Both the position numbers and the translations under genes were made by a program. DNA of 64,000 nt from Roseovarius sp. TE539 (GTDB lineage Bacteria > Pseudomonadota > Alphaproteobacteria > Rhodobacterales > Rhodobacteraceae): the NCBI RefSeq assembly GCF_003298505.1, contig NZ_QNGB01000005.1, forward strand, positions 62,001 to 126,000, read 5' to 3'. The notes beneath the pieces were generated by a model that worked only from the letters and a program-made list of their open reading frames with translations, made no database searches and was not told the DNA's origin. Within the stretch, counting starts at the first letter, position 1; each line of letters begins with the position of its first letter. Shown here piece after piece: positions 1-9,502 of the stretch.

Positions 1-417
1 GAACCGCCGGCCAAACCCGATCCGAAACCGGCCGCGGCGACGCCACCGCCCGACGAGGCGGAGCCGAAAAAGCCCGCCGCCCCGGCGGCCCCTCCGGCGC
101 CCGAGGCACCGGCCGCAGCGCCCGTCTCAAGCCGCGCCGACAGGATCGTGCCGGCCGGACAGCCGCTGCCGCCGCAGCCCTCCACGAACGAGATCGACCC
201 CAAGGCGCTTGCCAAGGTTTCCGAGATCGAGAAGAAGGCCAAGCGCCTTTCGCTGATGGAACTCACGGCGCGAACGTGCAAATGGCCCGTGGGCGACCCG
301 GCGACCGAGGATTTCTGGTTCTGCGGCCTTCCGGTACAATCCGGCAAGCCCTATTGCGAAGCCCATGTCGGGGTCGCGTTCCAGCCGATGTCAAGCCGCC
401 GGGACCGCAAGCGCTGA
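1..417 (+). CDS. gcrA: GcrA cell-cycle regulator, C-terminal part (5' end outside window)
   Basis: The open frame enters from the left edge and ends in TGA at 415-417. The first ~50 visible codons are a Pro/Ala-rich low-complexity linker. The last ~40 residues carry the signature GcrA C-terminal region (TCKWPVGDPATEDFWFCG, then a second Cys-x5-Cys-like segment ending GKPYCEAH). GcrA is a sigma70-associated transcription factor that senses GANTC methylation by CcrM and drives cell-cycle genes in alphaproteobacteria. The N-terminal DNA-binding domain lies outside the window, so its integrity cannot be judged. Confidence 0.93.
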   Translation, partial: EPPAKPDPKPAAATPPPDEAEPKKPAAPAAPPAPEAPAAAPVSSRADRIVPAGQPLPPQPSTNEIDPKALAKVSEIEKKAKRLSLMELTARTCKWPVGDPATEDFWFCGLPVQSGKPYCEAHVGVAFQPMSSRRDRKR

Positions 418-523
418 CGCGGCCCGGGGCACCGCACAGCTGACGTGTTCTTCGCCCCGCCCCTCATTCCGCCGGACGCGCCGCCATCGCCCCGCGCTTG
501 AGCATGTCCGCCCGCGTGACAGG

Positions 524-1567
524 TCAATAGGGCATCGGATGGGTCCGGTGGGCACTGTCGATCTCCTCCAGCACAGCGTCGCTCAGGGTCACGGCAGTGC
601 TGTCCAGTGCCAGATCCAGTTGATCCATCGTCGTTGCCCCGAAAATGGCCGATGTCATGAAGGGCCGCGTCCGGCACCAGGCCAACGCCATCTGCACCGG
701 GTGCAGCCCGTGCCGCCGCGCGATCCCCAGATAGGCATCGACCGCCGCGAAGGCGCGCTCGGTCCGGCGTCCGCCCAGATCCCCGTTGAGCGCCATGCGC
801 GAGCCTTCCGGCACCGCCCCGCCCTGATACTTGCCGCTCAGGAGCCCCGCCGCCAATGGCGAGAAGGCCAGAAGGCCGACATCCTCGTTGACGCTCAGCT
901 CCGCGAGGTCGGTATCGTACAGCCGGCACATGAGCGAATATTCGTTCTGGATCGAGGCCACCCTCGGCAGGCCCCGCTCGTCTGCCACGCGCAACCACTG
1001 CGCGGTGCCCCAGGCGCTTTCGTTGGACAGGCCGAAATGCCCGATCGTGCCGCGTGCCACCTCGCGCTGCAACGCCTCCAGCGTCTCCTCCATATGGGCT
1101 ATGGTCGCCTGCCGGTCCTGCCCGGACGGGTCATACCGCCAGTTCTGACGGAACATGTAGCTGCCGCGGTTGGGCCAATGGAACTGATAGAGATCGATGT
1201 GATCGGTGCGCAGCCGCCGCAGTGACCCCTCGATCGCGCCGGGGATGGTTTCGGCGCTGATCGGTGCCCCGCCCCGCGCATGGCGGAAGCCCTCTCCGGA
1301 ATGCTTTGTAGCCAGGATCACCGCGTCCCGCCGGCCGCTGCGTGCGATCCATTCGCCGATGACCTCTTCGGTGCGTCCGGTGGTTTCGGCGCGGATCGGG
1401 TTGACCGGATACATCTCGGCCGTGTCGATGAAATTCACCCCCCTCTCCAGCGCCCTGTCGATCTGCGCATGACCTTCGGCGGCCGTATTCTGGCTGCCCC
1501 ATGTCATCGACCCGAGGCAAAGCTCGCTCACCATCAGCCCGGTCCGGCCCAAAGGATTCATCTGCAT
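524..1567 (-). CDS. Aldo/keto reductase (Tas-like)
   Basis: A 347-residue NADPH-dependent aldo/keto reductase of the usual family length. It begins MQMNPLGRTGLMVSELCLGS, typical of this family. The catalytic tetrad is visible as Asp and Tyr in FIDTAEMYP (about 47-55), Lys in LATKHSGEG and His in QFHWPN. The length and the extended middle loop resemble the E. coli Tas branch rather than short potassium-channel beta-like members. It is transcribed away from the imuA-like gene, sharing a short divergent promoter region with it. The physiological substrate cannot be told from sequence. Confidence 0.9.
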   Translation of the reverse strand: MQMNPLGRTGLMVSELCLGSMTWGSQNTAAEGHAQIDRALERGVNFIDTAEMYPVNPIRAETTGRTEEVIGEWIARSGRRDAVILATKHSGEGFRHARGGAPISAETIPGAIEGSLRRLRTDHIDLYQFHWPNRGSYMFRQNWRYDPSGQDRQATIAHMEETLEALQREVARGTIGHFGLSNESAWGTAQWLRVADERGLPRVASIQNEYSLMCRLYDTDLAELSVNEDVGLLAFSPLAAGLLSGKYQGGAVPEGSRMALNGDLGGRRTERAFAAVDAYLGIARRHGLHPVQMALAWCRTRPFMTSAIFGATTMDQLDLALDSTAVTLSDAVLEEIDSAHRTHPMPY

Positions 1568-1666
1568 GTTGCGGCTCCTGTCCCTGCCGTTGTCAATCTA
1601 TTGCCGGCGCGACCTTAGCGTTTTTTCCCGGCGCGTCACCCCCGGTTGTCCGGTATCGGGGATTGA

Positions 1667-1681
1667 GAACATAAGAAGAAC
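1667..1681 (+). promoter_or_regulatory. LexA (SOS) box, GAAC-N7-GAAC
   Basis: GAAC at 1667-1670 and GAAC at 1678-1681 form a direct repeat with exactly seven bases between them. This is the LexA operator described for alphaproteobacteria including Rhodobacter. It ends 16 bases before the ATG of the imuA-like gene, as expected for SOS repression of that gene. Confidence 0.75.
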
Positions 1682-1697
1682 ATTATATCTTCCCCCG

Positions 1698-2315
1698 ATG
1701 ACCTCCACGCATCTTCTCTCCCGCACGCCGCACCTGCCGCGCCCCGCCCTGACCATTCTCGAGGGCGGCGTCACGCTGCCGCTGGCGCGCCTGCACGAAT
1801 GCTGCGGCCCAGGGCGCCACAGCTTCGCGATGCTGGTCGCCGGCGCCTCACGGGGGGCGGTCTTCTGGATCGCGCCACGCTGGCGGGGCGATACGCTCAA
1901 CCCGGACGGCATGACGGCCTTCACCGATCCCGCGCGTTTCACCTTCGTGACCCCGGACAGGGCCGAGGATGTGCTCTGGACCCTGGAGGAGGTGCTGCGC
2001 AGCGGCGTGGTACCGTTGGCGGTGGCCGATCTGCCCGGTCCGCCGGGCCTGACCGCGGTACGCCGGCTGCACCTGGCCGCCGAGACGGGCGCATCCGGGG
2101 CAGGCAACGCGCAGGACGGCACCGCGCCGCTGGGCCTGATCCTGACACCGGGCGAGGGCGGCGCGCCGGCGGTCGAGACACGATGGCACATGGCCCCCGC
2201 CCATGATCCCGGTCACACCGCATGGAGGCTGGACCGGCGCCGCGCGCGCACCGCCCCGCCCCGGTGCTGGCGTCTGGAGGGCGGACCCGGCGCCTGGCAG
2301 CTGACGAAATCGTGA
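1698..2315 (+). CDS. imuA: ImuA-like SOS mutagenesis accessory protein
   Basis: A 205-residue protein starting MTSTHLLSRTPHLPRPALT. The frame is open upstream, but the ATG at 1698 sits just after the LexA box. Family hallmarks are the early LHECCGPGRHSFAMLVAG segment, DVLWTLEEVLRSGVVPLAVAD, RRLHLAAE and the C-terminal TRWHMAP...RWRLEGGPGAW pattern (RecA-like fold without an intact Walker A). In most bacteria imuA is cotranscribed with imuB and dnaE2 for error-prone translesion synthesis. Here the next gene is a YceI protein, so the partners are absent from this locus. Assignment to the ImuA family is by motif pattern; SOS control is inferred from the box. Confidence 0.7.
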   Translation: MTSTHLLSRTPHLPRPALTILEGGVTLPLARLHECCGPGRHSFAMLVAGASRGAVFWIAPRWRGDTLNPDGMTAFTDPARFTFVTPDRAEDVLWTLEEVLRSGVVPLAVADLPGPPGLTAVRRLHLAAETGASGAGNAQDGTAPLGLILTPGEGGAPAVETRWHMAPAHDPGHTAWRLDRRRARTAPPRCWRLEGGPGAWQLTKS

Positions 2316-2369
2316 CCCTCGCACACACCGCGAGGGGCTGTATGCTGCACCTGCCCGGAAAGGACCGTC

Positions 2370-2930
2370 ATGCACCGACTTCTGCCCCTGCTGATCATCT
2401 GCATTGCGGCGTCGCTGGCCGCCGCCGCGCCGCTGCCCTACCGGCTGGACACCGCGCGCTCCATGGTCGCGTTCACATATGACCTGCAGGGCCGGACGAC
2501 GGAAGGGCGGATGCCGGTCAAATCCGCCGACATCCGGATCGACCTCCACGAGATCGGCCGCAGCACCGTCTCGGTCACGCTGGACGCGCGACGGGCACGG
2601 GCGGGATTCATCTTCGCAACCCGCGCCATGAAGGGGCCCGAAATCCTCGATACCGCGCACCATCCCGAGATCCGCTTCCGCTCCACCCGGATCAGGGGCA
2701 GCCTGTCCGCCGCCACCGTCACCGGAGACCTGACAGTGCGCGGAATCACCCGACCGGTCACGCTTGCCGCCGGGCTCTACCGCCAGCGCGGTACCGCCCC
2801 GGACGAACTCGACCAGCTCACCGTGCTGATGACCGGCCGCATCAGCCGCAGCGCCTTCGGCGCCAAAGGCTTTGCCGGTATGGTGGGCGACGTGATCAGC
2901 CTGCGCATCATCGCCCGGATCGGGAAATAG
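2370..2930 (+). CDS. YceI family protein, secreted
   Basis: A 186-residue protein with an N-terminal Sec signal peptide (MHRLLPLLIICIAASLAAAA, probable cleavage after the Ala run). The mature part has the YceI lipocalin-like pattern: YRLDTARSMVAFTYD, the GPEILDTAHHPEIRFRST segment and VTGDLTVRGITRPVTL. YceI proteins bind long-chain isoprenoids or amphiphiles in the periplasm. It follows the imuA-like gene by 54 bases in the same direction and could be cotranscribed, though no functional link is known. Confidence 0.9.
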   Translation: MHRLLPLLIICIAASLAAAAPLPYRLDTARSMVAFTYDLQGRTTEGRMPVKSADIRIDLHEIGRSTVSVTLDARRARAGFIFATRAMKGPEILDTAHHPEIRFRSTRIRGSLSAATVTGDLTVRGITRPVTLAAGLYRQRGTAPDELDQLTVLMTGRISRSAFGAKGFAGMVGDVISLRIIARIGK

Positions 2931-3044
2931 TGCCGCCCCGAGACGGGCTGGACGGACCTGCACGCCGGCCTGACGCGGAAAACGACACGGAACTGTCGAA
3001 TCTGCGCTGGCCTTCCTGGCCGGGCCTGCGATGCTGCGAATGTC

Positions 3045-4268
3045 ATGCGCATCCTGATTTCCTTCGCCGCCCTCTTCCTCTCGGTCATTCTGCTACAACT
3101 TTCGACCGGCGGGGTCGGCCCTCTCGACGCGCTGTCCGGTGTCTTCCTGGGCTTCACGACCGCGCAGGTGGGCCTGCTTGGCTCGGCGCATTTCGTGGGT
3201 TTCTTCATTGGCTGCTGGTGGGCGCCACGACTGATGGGCAGCGTCGGTCATTCGCGCGCCTTCGCGGCCTTCACCGCGGCCGGGGCGATCGGGCTGCTGG
3301 CCCACATGATGGTGGTCGATCCCTATGCCTGGGCCCTGATGCGGGTCGCCTCCGGCATTTGTGTCGCCGGCTGCTACACGGTAATCGAAGCCTGGCTCCA
3401 GGCAAAGGTCACCAACGCCACGCGCGGCCGCACGATGGGGGTTTACCGGGTGGCCGACATGGGCGCCAACCTCATGGCACAGCTTCTCATATCGGTGCTC
3501 GCGCCGGCCTCCTACGTTTCCTACAACCTGCTGGCTCTGCTGTGCTGTGCCGCGCTGCTGCCGCTCACGCTGACCACGGTGCGCCAGCCCGAAACACCCG
3601 ATGCGCCGCGCCTGCGCCCGCGTCTGGCGCTGACATGTTCCCCGCTCGCCGTCGCCGGGGTCGTGGTGGCCGCCCTGTCCAGTTCGGCCTTCCGCATGGT
3701 CGGGCCTCTCTACGGCCAGAGGGTCGGCCTTGAAACGGACCAGATCGCCTGGTTCCTCGCCGCTTTCGTCCTTGGCGGAGCACTGGCGCAATATCCGGTG
3801 GGCTGGCTGGCCGACCGCTTTGACCGTCGCAAGGTGTTGATCGGACTTTCGCTCGCGGCCGTGATCAGTTGCCTTGTCACCGCCTTCAGCGGCCAGCTCT
3901 CCTCTGGCGGGATCTTTCTGACCGCGGTATTCTTCGGACTCACGACCTTTCCGATCTACTCGGTTTCAGCCGCCCATGCCCATGACTTCGCGAAAAGCTC
4001 ACAGCGGGTCGAGCTTTCGGCGGCACTCATGTTCTTCTTCGCGATCGGGGCGATCGCCTCGCCGCTGCTGGCCTCGACGCTGATCGACGGTTTTGGTCCG
4101 CCCGCCATGTTCATGATGATCGCCATGGGCCACGTGGGGTTGGCTGTATTCGGGATCACCCGCATGTATGCGCGTCCCACGACCATCACGCGTACACCCT
4201 ATATCTGGACGCCGCGCACCAGTTTCATCATCGGTCGCCTCACCGGCCGCAGCCGGGACCGCTCCTGA
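3045..4268 (+). CDS. MFS permease, YcaD/YbjJ-like family
   Basis: A 407-residue, 12-helix major facilitator permease of the inner membrane. It opens directly in the first helix (MRILISFAALFLSVILLQLS). Between helices 2 and 3 the motif-A loop is degenerate; a clear second copy, GWLADRFDRRKVL, lies at about residue 257. The Cys-Tyr-Thr-x3-Glu-Ala-Trp-Leu segment in helix 5 and TRGRTMGVYRVADMG after it are shared with the gene at 4521-5798, so the two are family members. Substrate unknown. The start was chosen because the ATG opens the first helix with no extra hydrophilic leader. Confidence 0.85.
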   Translation: MRILISFAALFLSVILLQLSTGGVGPLDALSGVFLGFTTAQVGLLGSAHFVGFFIGCWWAPRLMGSVGHSRAFAAFTAAGAIGLLAHMMVVDPYAWALMRVASGICVAGCYTVIEAWLQAKVTNATRGRTMGVYRVADMGANLMAQLLISVLAPASYVSYNLLALLCCAALLPLTLTTVRQPETPDAPRLRPRLALTCSPLAVAGVVVAALSSSAFRMVGPLYGQRVGLETDQIAWFLAAFVLGGALAQYPVGWLADRFDRRKVLIGLSLAAVISCLVTAFSGQLSSGGIFLTAVFFGLTTFPIYSVSAAHAHDFAKSSQRVELSAALMFFFAIGAIASPLLASTLIDGFGPPAMFMMIAMGHVGLAVFGITRMYARPTTITRTPYIWTPRTSFIIGRLTGRSRDRS

Positions 4269-4304
4269 CATGCGGGCCCCTGGATGCCGGTCTCCATTGG
4301 CGGA

Positions 4305-4441
4305 GCGCGCCAGGGGCGCGCGCAGTCCTGTCTCGTTGCCGGCCTTCGGCCGCCGCCTCGGGATGCCTCCGGCGGGAGTATTGCAGGAAAGATGAAGACG
4401 GACCGGGTGCCTTCATCTTTCCCCAAATACTCCGGGGGAGG
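4305..4441. repeat. Hairpin-rich BIME/REP-like element between convergent genes
   Basis: The 252-base gap between the stops of two convergent MFS genes contains a 7-bp hairpin (GCGCGCC/GGCGCGC, 4305-4321) and a 5-bp hairpin with TTC loop near 4340. It also holds a long imperfect inverted repeat with arms 4366-4397 and 4411-4441, whose inner ends are GAAAGATGAAG and CTTCATCTTTC around a 13-base loop. Related half-elements occur at 14163-14191 and, more diverged, at 43708-43734. It probably serves as a bidirectional transcription barrier; family membership is inferred from the three copies seen here. Confidence 0.65.
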
Positions 4442-4520
4442 TTGTCGTTGTCCCGCCAATGACGCCGGCGACGGTCAGCGCCCACGGGACACCTGCCGAA
4501 CCGGAAAGAGCCCTGTCGCA

Positions 4521-5798
4521 TCACCCATGGGCCGGCGGAACGGTATCTTCCGCGGCCTGTTCCTCTGCCTGCTCGGCATACCATTCCTGTGCCGCCGCCA
4601 GCGCCACAGGGGACGCTGTCGGCTGCACGCCAAGGTAACTGCCGGTCTCGTCGACGGGCACCGCCGGACGCCGTGTCATCCGCCAGCCTGCGTAGAGCGT
4701 GATCGCCGCGAAGATGATCACCAGGAACAGCCAGAACCCTTTCGGCCCCGCGACCTCCATCAGCTGGCCGGTTGCCATCGGCCCCACGATCGCGCCCACC
4801 CCATAAGCGAAAACCAGTCCGCCGGACGCCGCGGCCATGTCGTCAATCTCAAGGTAATCATTCAGATAGGCAATGAAGAGCGCATAAAGCGGGTTGGCCA
4901 CACCGCCCACGATGAAGGCCAGAACCAATATCACCTCGAATCGCGTTCCCAGCACGAAGCTCGCCCCGGTGGCCACCGTCCCGATCGCCGCGAGGGCAAG
5001 GATCAGTATCCGCCGGTCCATCCGGTCCGAAAGCCATCCGACGGGAAACTGCCAGACCATCGAGCCGGTGAAGATCGCGGCGACAAACCCGGTGATCTGC
5101 GCCACGCTCAGCCCCGCAGCCGCGCCATAGACAGAGGCCATGCCGAACTGCGCCGCGAAGGCCCCGCCCAGAAGCAACGTACCGATGCTTGCCAGCGGGG
5201 ATTTGCCATAGAGCTGTCGCAGGCTCATCGGCTTTGTCGTCTCGAAGGCGGGAGTGGGACTGATCGACAGGAGGATCGGCGCGAAACTCAGCGACACCAG
5301 GATGGACGGAATCACGAACAGGAAGAATCCGCTCGCCTCGCCGAGGTTCATCATCCCCTGCGCCGCGATCATGCCGAGCATCTGCGCCACCATGTAGACT
5401 GACAGGACCTTGCCGCGCGTCTGGTTGGTGGCGGCGTTGTTCAGCCAGCTTTCGGCGGTCACGTAAACCCCCGACAGGCAGAACCCCAGCACCACCCGGA
5501 TCGCCGTCCAGCTGTAAGGGTCGGTCAGGATCGGAAAGGCGATGAGCCCTGCCGAGATGAACGAGGCCAGCGCCGCGAAGACACGCACATGCCCGACCCG
5601 CCGGATCAGCTCCGGCGTCAGCCGGCTGCCGACCAGGAACCCCAGGAAATATCCCGACGTGATCACCGACAGCTGCAAGGTGCCGAACCCCTCCAGCGCC
5701 CCGCGCACGCCCATCAGAGTGGCCTGCATGCCGTTGCCGATCATGATCAGCGTCATGCCCAGCAGAAGGGCCCAGACGGAAGCGAGAACCTGGAACAT
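4521..5798 (-). CDS. MFS permease, YcaD-like family
   Basis: A 425-residue major facilitator permease with 12 predicted membrane helices. Motif-A-like sequence [16 protein letters not shown] follows helix 8. The [19 protein letters not shown] segment corresponds to the EAWLQAKVTNATRGRTMG segment of the convergent gene 252 bases away, so the pair are paralogues. About 45 residues of hydrophilic C-terminal tail, rich in Ala and Glu, extend past the last helix. Substrate unknown; YcaD-type carriers are poorly characterised. Only a short interval separates its start from metG, which is divergent. Confidence 0.85.
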   Translation of the reverse strand: MFQVLASVWALLLGMTLIMIGNGMQATLMGVRGALEGFGTLQLSVITSGYFLGFLVGSRLTPELIRRVGHVRVFAALASFISAGLIAFPILTDPYSWTAIRVVLGFCLSGVYVTAESWLNNAATNQTRGKVLSVYMVAQMLGMIAAQGMMNLGEASGFFLFVIPSILVSLSFAPILLSISPTPAFETTKPMSLRQLYGKSPLASIGTLLLGGAFAAQFGMASVYGAAAGLSVAQITGFVAAIFTGSMVWQFPVGWLSDRMDRRILILALAAIGTVATGASFVLGTRFEVILVLAFIVGGVANPLYALFIAYLNDYLEIDDMAAASGGLVFAYGVGAIVGPMATGQLMEVAGPKGFWLFLVIIFAAITLYAGWRMTRRPAVPVDETGSYLGVQPTASPVALAAAQEWYAEQAEEQAAEDTVPPAHG

Positions 5799-5995
5799 CG
5801 CAGCGGACCCTTGCGGCTTGGGCCGGCACGCGCCGGCGGAATCGAGTGTCGGCTACCAGCCCGTGCAAGGCCGCGTCAAACCGGTTTGCGACACGATCGC
5901 GCGCTCCCGGCGGCTTTCTTTGTCCAACCGGCTCTGGCCCTTCGGCGCCACAGCGATTAAACGGGGCCAAACGGACGCGAAGGGGCGCAGGACAC

Positions 5996-7714
5996 ATGGC
6001 ACGGCATCTGATCACCTCGGCAATCCCCTACATCAACGGGATAAAGCATCTCGGCAATCTTGTCGGCAGCCAGCTGCCCGCCGATCTTTTCGCGCGTTAT
6101 CAGCGTGGGCGCGGCCACGAGGTGCTGTTCCTGTGTGCCACCGACGAGCACGGCACACCGGCCGAACTGGCGGCCACCAAGGCAGGACAACCGGTGGCCG
6201 AGTACTGCGCCGAGATGTGGCAGGTGCAAAAGGACCTCTCCGACGGGTTCGCCCTGAGCTTCGATCACTTCGGTCGCTCTTCCAGCGCCCAGAACACGCG
6301 CCTCACCCAGCACCTTGCCACGAGACTGCACGCTGCCGGACTGATCGAGGAAGTGACCGAGAAACAGGTCTATTCGATTGCCGACCGGCGCTTCCTTCCG
6401 GATCGCTACATCGAGGGCACCTGCCCCAATTGCGGGTATGAGCGCGCCCGCGGCGACCAGTGCGAGAATTGCACCAAGCAGCTTGACCCCACCGATCTGA
6501 TCGAGGCCCGCAGCGCCATCTCCGGCTCCACCGACCTGGAGGTGCGTGAAACCAAGCATCTCTACCTGCGCCAGTCGAAGATGCGCGACCGTCTCGACGC
6601 CTGGATTGATTCCAAGACCGGCTGGCCCATCCTGACCACCTCGATCGCGAAGAAATGGCTGCATGACGAAGGCGGGCTGCGCGACCGCGGCATCACCCGC
6701 GATCTCGACTGGGGCATTCCCGCGCAGTTCGAGGGCGCGCCGTGGTCGGGCATGGAGGGCAAGGTGTTCTACGTTTGGTTCGACGCGCCGATCGAATACA
6801 TCGCCTGCGGCGCAGAATGGGCCGAGGCACGGGGGCTGGACGCGGCCGCCTGGGAACGATGGTGGCGCGAGGACAAGGGCGCCGCGGATATTACCTACAC
6901 GCAGTTCATGGGCAAGGACAACGTGCCCTTCCACACCCTTTCCTTTCCGGCCACGCTGATGGGCTCGGGCGAACCGTGGAAGCTGGTGGATTACATCAAG
7001 TCCTTCAATTACCTCAACTACGACGGCGGCCAGTTTTCCACCAGCCAGGGCCGCGGGGTGTTCATGGATGACGCGCTCCAGATCCTGCCGGCCGATTACT
7101 GGCGCTGGTGGCTGCTTTCCCACGCGCCCGAGGGCGGGGATTCCGAATTCACCTGGGAAAATTTCCAGATGAACGTGAACAAGGATCTGGCCGATGTTCT
7201 GGGCAATTTCGTATCGCGAGTGACCAAGTTCTGCCGCGCCAAGTTCGGCGAGACGGTTCCCGAGGCGGGCATGCAAGGGCCCGACGAGGCGGCGCTGACC
7301 GAAGCCCTGGAAAACCGCATCCGCGCCTACGAGGGCCACATGGAGGCGATGGAGATCCGCAAGGCCGCCGCCGCCCTGCGCGCCATCTGGGTGGAGGGCA
7401 ACGAATACCTGCAATCCGCCGCCCCCTGGGCCTCGGTCAAGGAAGACCCGGCCACCGCTGCGATGCAGATCCGCCTGGCGCTCAACCTCATCCGCCTCTA
7501 CGCGGTGCTTTCGGCGCCCTTCATCCCCGATGCCGCGCAGCGCATGCTCGTGGCGCTGGACTGCCGCGATGCCGGCTGGCCCGATGATGTCGCGTCCGCG
7601 CTGCGCACCCTGCCGCCCGGCCACGCCTTCACGGTACCGGATGTGCTTTTCGCCAAGATCAACGACACAGCGCGCGAGGACTGGCAGGCCCGTTTCTCCG
7701 GCATCCGCGACTGA
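5996..7714 (+). CDS. metG: Methionyl-tRNA synthetase
   Basis: A 572-residue class I aminoacyl-tRNA synthetase charging tRNA-Met. The HIGH-type motif is HLGN at residues 18-21. A zinc knuckle CPNC...CENC lies near 142-160, and the KMSKS-type motif appears as QFSTSQGRG near 345. The form is the MetRS type with the FSTS signature loop rather than canonical KMSKS, and there is no C-terminal tRNA-binding (Arc1p-like) extension. The start ATG at 5996 gives [15 protein letters not shown], the conserved N-terminus; the frame stays open upstream but that part has no similarity. Confidence 0.96.
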   Translation: MARHLITSAIPYINGIKHLGNLVGSQLPADLFARYQRGRGHEVLFLCATDEHGTPAELAATKAGQPVAEYCAEMWQVQKDLSDGFALSFDHFGRSSSAQNTRLTQHLATRLHAAGLIEEVTEKQVYSIADRRFLPDRYIEGTCPNCGYERARGDQCENCTKQLDPTDLIEARSAISGSTDLEVRETKHLYLRQSKMRDRLDAWIDSKTGWPILTTSIAKKWLHDEGGLRDRGITRDLDWGIPAQFEGAPWSGMEGKVFYVWFDAPIEYIACGAEWAEARGLDAAAWERWWREDKGAADITYTQFMGKDNVPFHTLSFPATLMGSGEPWKLVDYIKSFNYLNYDGGQFSTSQGRGVFMDDALQILPADYWRWWLLSHAPEGGDSEFTWENFQMNVNKDLADVLGNFVSRVTKFCRAKFGETVPEAGMQGPDEAALTEALENRIRAYEGHMEAMEIRKAAAALRAIWVEGNEYLQSAAPWASVKEDPATAAMQIRLALNLIRLYAVLSAPFIPDAAQRMLVALDCRDAGWPDDVASALRTLPPGHAFTVPDVLFAKINDTAREDWQARFSGIRD

Positions 7715-7829
7715 CCGCCGCGCCGGATCGGCCGGAGGGACGCTCAGGATTGACCTTGTCACAGTGCTGTGAGACGGCTCGGTGGCACCGTTCGCAGGGC
7801 CGGGCGCGGACCGGAAGGATGGACACCCG

Positions 7830-8825
7830 ATGTCGCGCAGCACCAGTTTTGATGAACTTTTCGACGGCATGCAGGATCCTGCGCTCGTACTTGATGCGGA
7901 GTCCGGCGCCATAAAGGCCGCCAACCGTGCGGCGGGCCGTTTGCTGGGCTACACGCAAACCGAACTGGAGGGCATGACCGCCGCGGATTTCCACGCGCAC
8001 GAACTGCCCAGGTTGCGCGATTTCATGAAAGAGGTGGCCCGCAACGGCGCCTGGCAAAGCGATGCGATGTCGTGCCGCACCCGCACGGGAGAGCTTGTCC
8101 CGGCCGAGATCCGAAGCACCGCCTTTCATCCCGCATCCGGCAGCGATCAGGAGCTTCTGGTGCTGATCCGCGATCTCAGGGGCGAACAATTGGCCGAAGT
8201 GGGCCGCTCGGTCCGCAAGCTGGTCCATGACCTGCGCAACGCCCTGACCACGGCGCAGCTTCTGTCGGACCGCCTTGCCGGGCACGAGGACGCGCATGTG
8301 CGCGCCGGGGCCGACGTGATGTCACGCTCTCTCGAGCGGGCGCTGCAACTTTGCCAGCAGACGATGCTGGCCGGTCGGGTCGAGGAACAGAAACCCGATC
8401 CCACCCGCTTCATGCTCGACGATGTGGTGGAGGAACTCCAGGCCACCACGATCCTTCCCGGCGGCATCGGCCCGCAACTGGAATTCGACTCCGGCGACGC
8501 GGTGTTGCTGGACGCCGATTTCGACCAGGTCTACCGGATCCTGCTCAACCTCGTGCGCAACGCCTCGGACGCCGGGGCGGCGCATATCGCGATTTCCGGA
8601 CGCCGGGACGACGGCCTGACCCGCATCACCGTTTCCGATGACGGCCCCGGCCTTCCCGAAGAGATCCTGCGCCAGCTCCACACGGACAAGGCCGGCACGG
8701 GCAGTACGGGGCTGGGGCTGATGATCGCCTCGGAACTGGCGCAGGGTCACGGCGGCGGACTTGAAGTCGGGCGCACCGGCGCCGGTGGCACGGTCTTCGA
8801 AATCACCATCCCGGATCAGGGCTGA
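7830..8825 (+). CDS. PAS domain sensor histidine kinase, cytosolic
   Basis: A 331-residue kinase with no membrane helix. Residues ~5-120 form a PAS domain (FDELFDGMQDPALVLDAESG, LLGYTQTELEGMTAADF). The phosphoacceptor is His in VHDLRNALTT near 132. The ATPase domain has the N box NLVRNASDAG, G1 DDGPGLP and G2 GTGSTGLGLMIA. No response regulator is adjacent, so it is an orphan. The start at 7830 was chosen because the ATG begins the PAS segment directly. Its stop overlaps by ten bases the convergent gene that follows. Confidence 0.9.
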   Translation: MSRSTSFDELFDGMQDPALVLDAESGAIKAANRAAGRLLGYTQTELEGMTAADFHAHELPRLRDFMKEVARNGAWQSDAMSCRTRTGELVPAEIRSTAFHPASGSDQELLVLIRDLRGEQLAEVGRSVRKLVHDLRNALTTAQLLSDRLAGHEDAHVRAGADVMSRSLERALQLCQQTMLAGRVEEQKPDPTRFMLDDVVEELQATTILPGGIGPQLEFDSGDAVLLDADFDQVYRILLNLVRNASDAGAAHIAISGRRDDGLTRITVSDDGPGLPEEILRQLHTDKAGTGSTGLGLMIASELAQGHGGGLEVGRTGAGGTVFEITIPDQG

Positions 8826-9382
8826 GGTGGCCGGGCTGCCGGGGTGCTGCGGTATTCGGGATCGAGACGCGTCCGCTTGAGGTGATTGGCATAGGTCGCG
8901 ATGGTGAACTCGCCCACCACGGCGATGATCTCGAGCAGCGATGCCTCGTCAAGGCCACGCCGCTCAAGATGGGCGATTTCCGAAGATGGCAGACGGCCAT
9001 GCAGCTCAAGTATCCGCCGCGCCGCCTGGGCAAGCGTGCGCGCCCTGTCATCGTTGGGCAGACCCCTGTCCAACAGCGCCTCGACGATCGGCTCGGGCGT
9101 GCCGGCCTCCACGGCTTCCTTCGACAGCGCCGCCTGACAATAGCCGCATTCAACGTGCTCGGCGGTGATCAGCCCCACCAGCAACCGCTCGGCCGGGCTC
9201 AGCCGGCCATGCGCCTCCAGTTCGGAGTCCAGCGCCAGAAAAGCGGACAGAACCGCCGGGTTACCCTTCAACGTCCGAAAGAGGTTGGGAAGCCCGGCAG
9301 GATATACCGTGCGCATTTCGGCCAGCAAATGATCGACATCGACGGTCAAGGGGCACCTCGTCTCACGCTCGTCATCAACCAT
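8816..9382 (-). CDS. Carboxymuconolactone decarboxylase/AhpD-fold protein
   Basis: A 188-residue protein of the peroxidase-related CMD family. The core helix carries EHVECGYCQAALSKEAVEAG, giving the redox CxxC of AhpD-like proteins, but the position four residues after the second Cys, usually His, is Leu. The surrounding pattern (LSPAERLLVGLITAE, EASLLEIIAVVGEFTIATYANH) is typical of this fold. Members act as alkylhydroperoxidases or reductase partners; loss of the His makes peroxidase chemistry uncertain. It is tail-to-tail with the histidine kinase. Confidence 0.85.
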   Translation of the reverse strand: MVDDERETRCPLTVDVDHLLAEMRTVYPAGLPNLFRTLKGNPAVLSAFLALDSELEAHGRLSPAERLLVGLITAEHVECGYCQAALSKEAVEAGTPEPIVEALLDRGLPNDDRARTLAQAARRILELHGRLPSSEIAHLERRGLDEASLLEIIAVVGEFTIATYANHLKRTRLDPEYRSTPAARPPQP

Positions 9383-9502
9383 AGGAGTTCCCGCGAACCG
9401 CGTCCATCACCCGCCGGATCATCTCTCATCACGGATGGTTTATCGCCGGCGGAGTGTGCCGCTGTCGGCACTGCCACGGCCAGGATCGGGCGCGGCGGGG
9501 AT

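Noticed and set aside
5957-7924. A 655-codon open frame on the strand opposite metG
   Set aside because: It is the antisense shadow of metG in high-GC DNA; the metG protein has all family motifs, the antisense product none.
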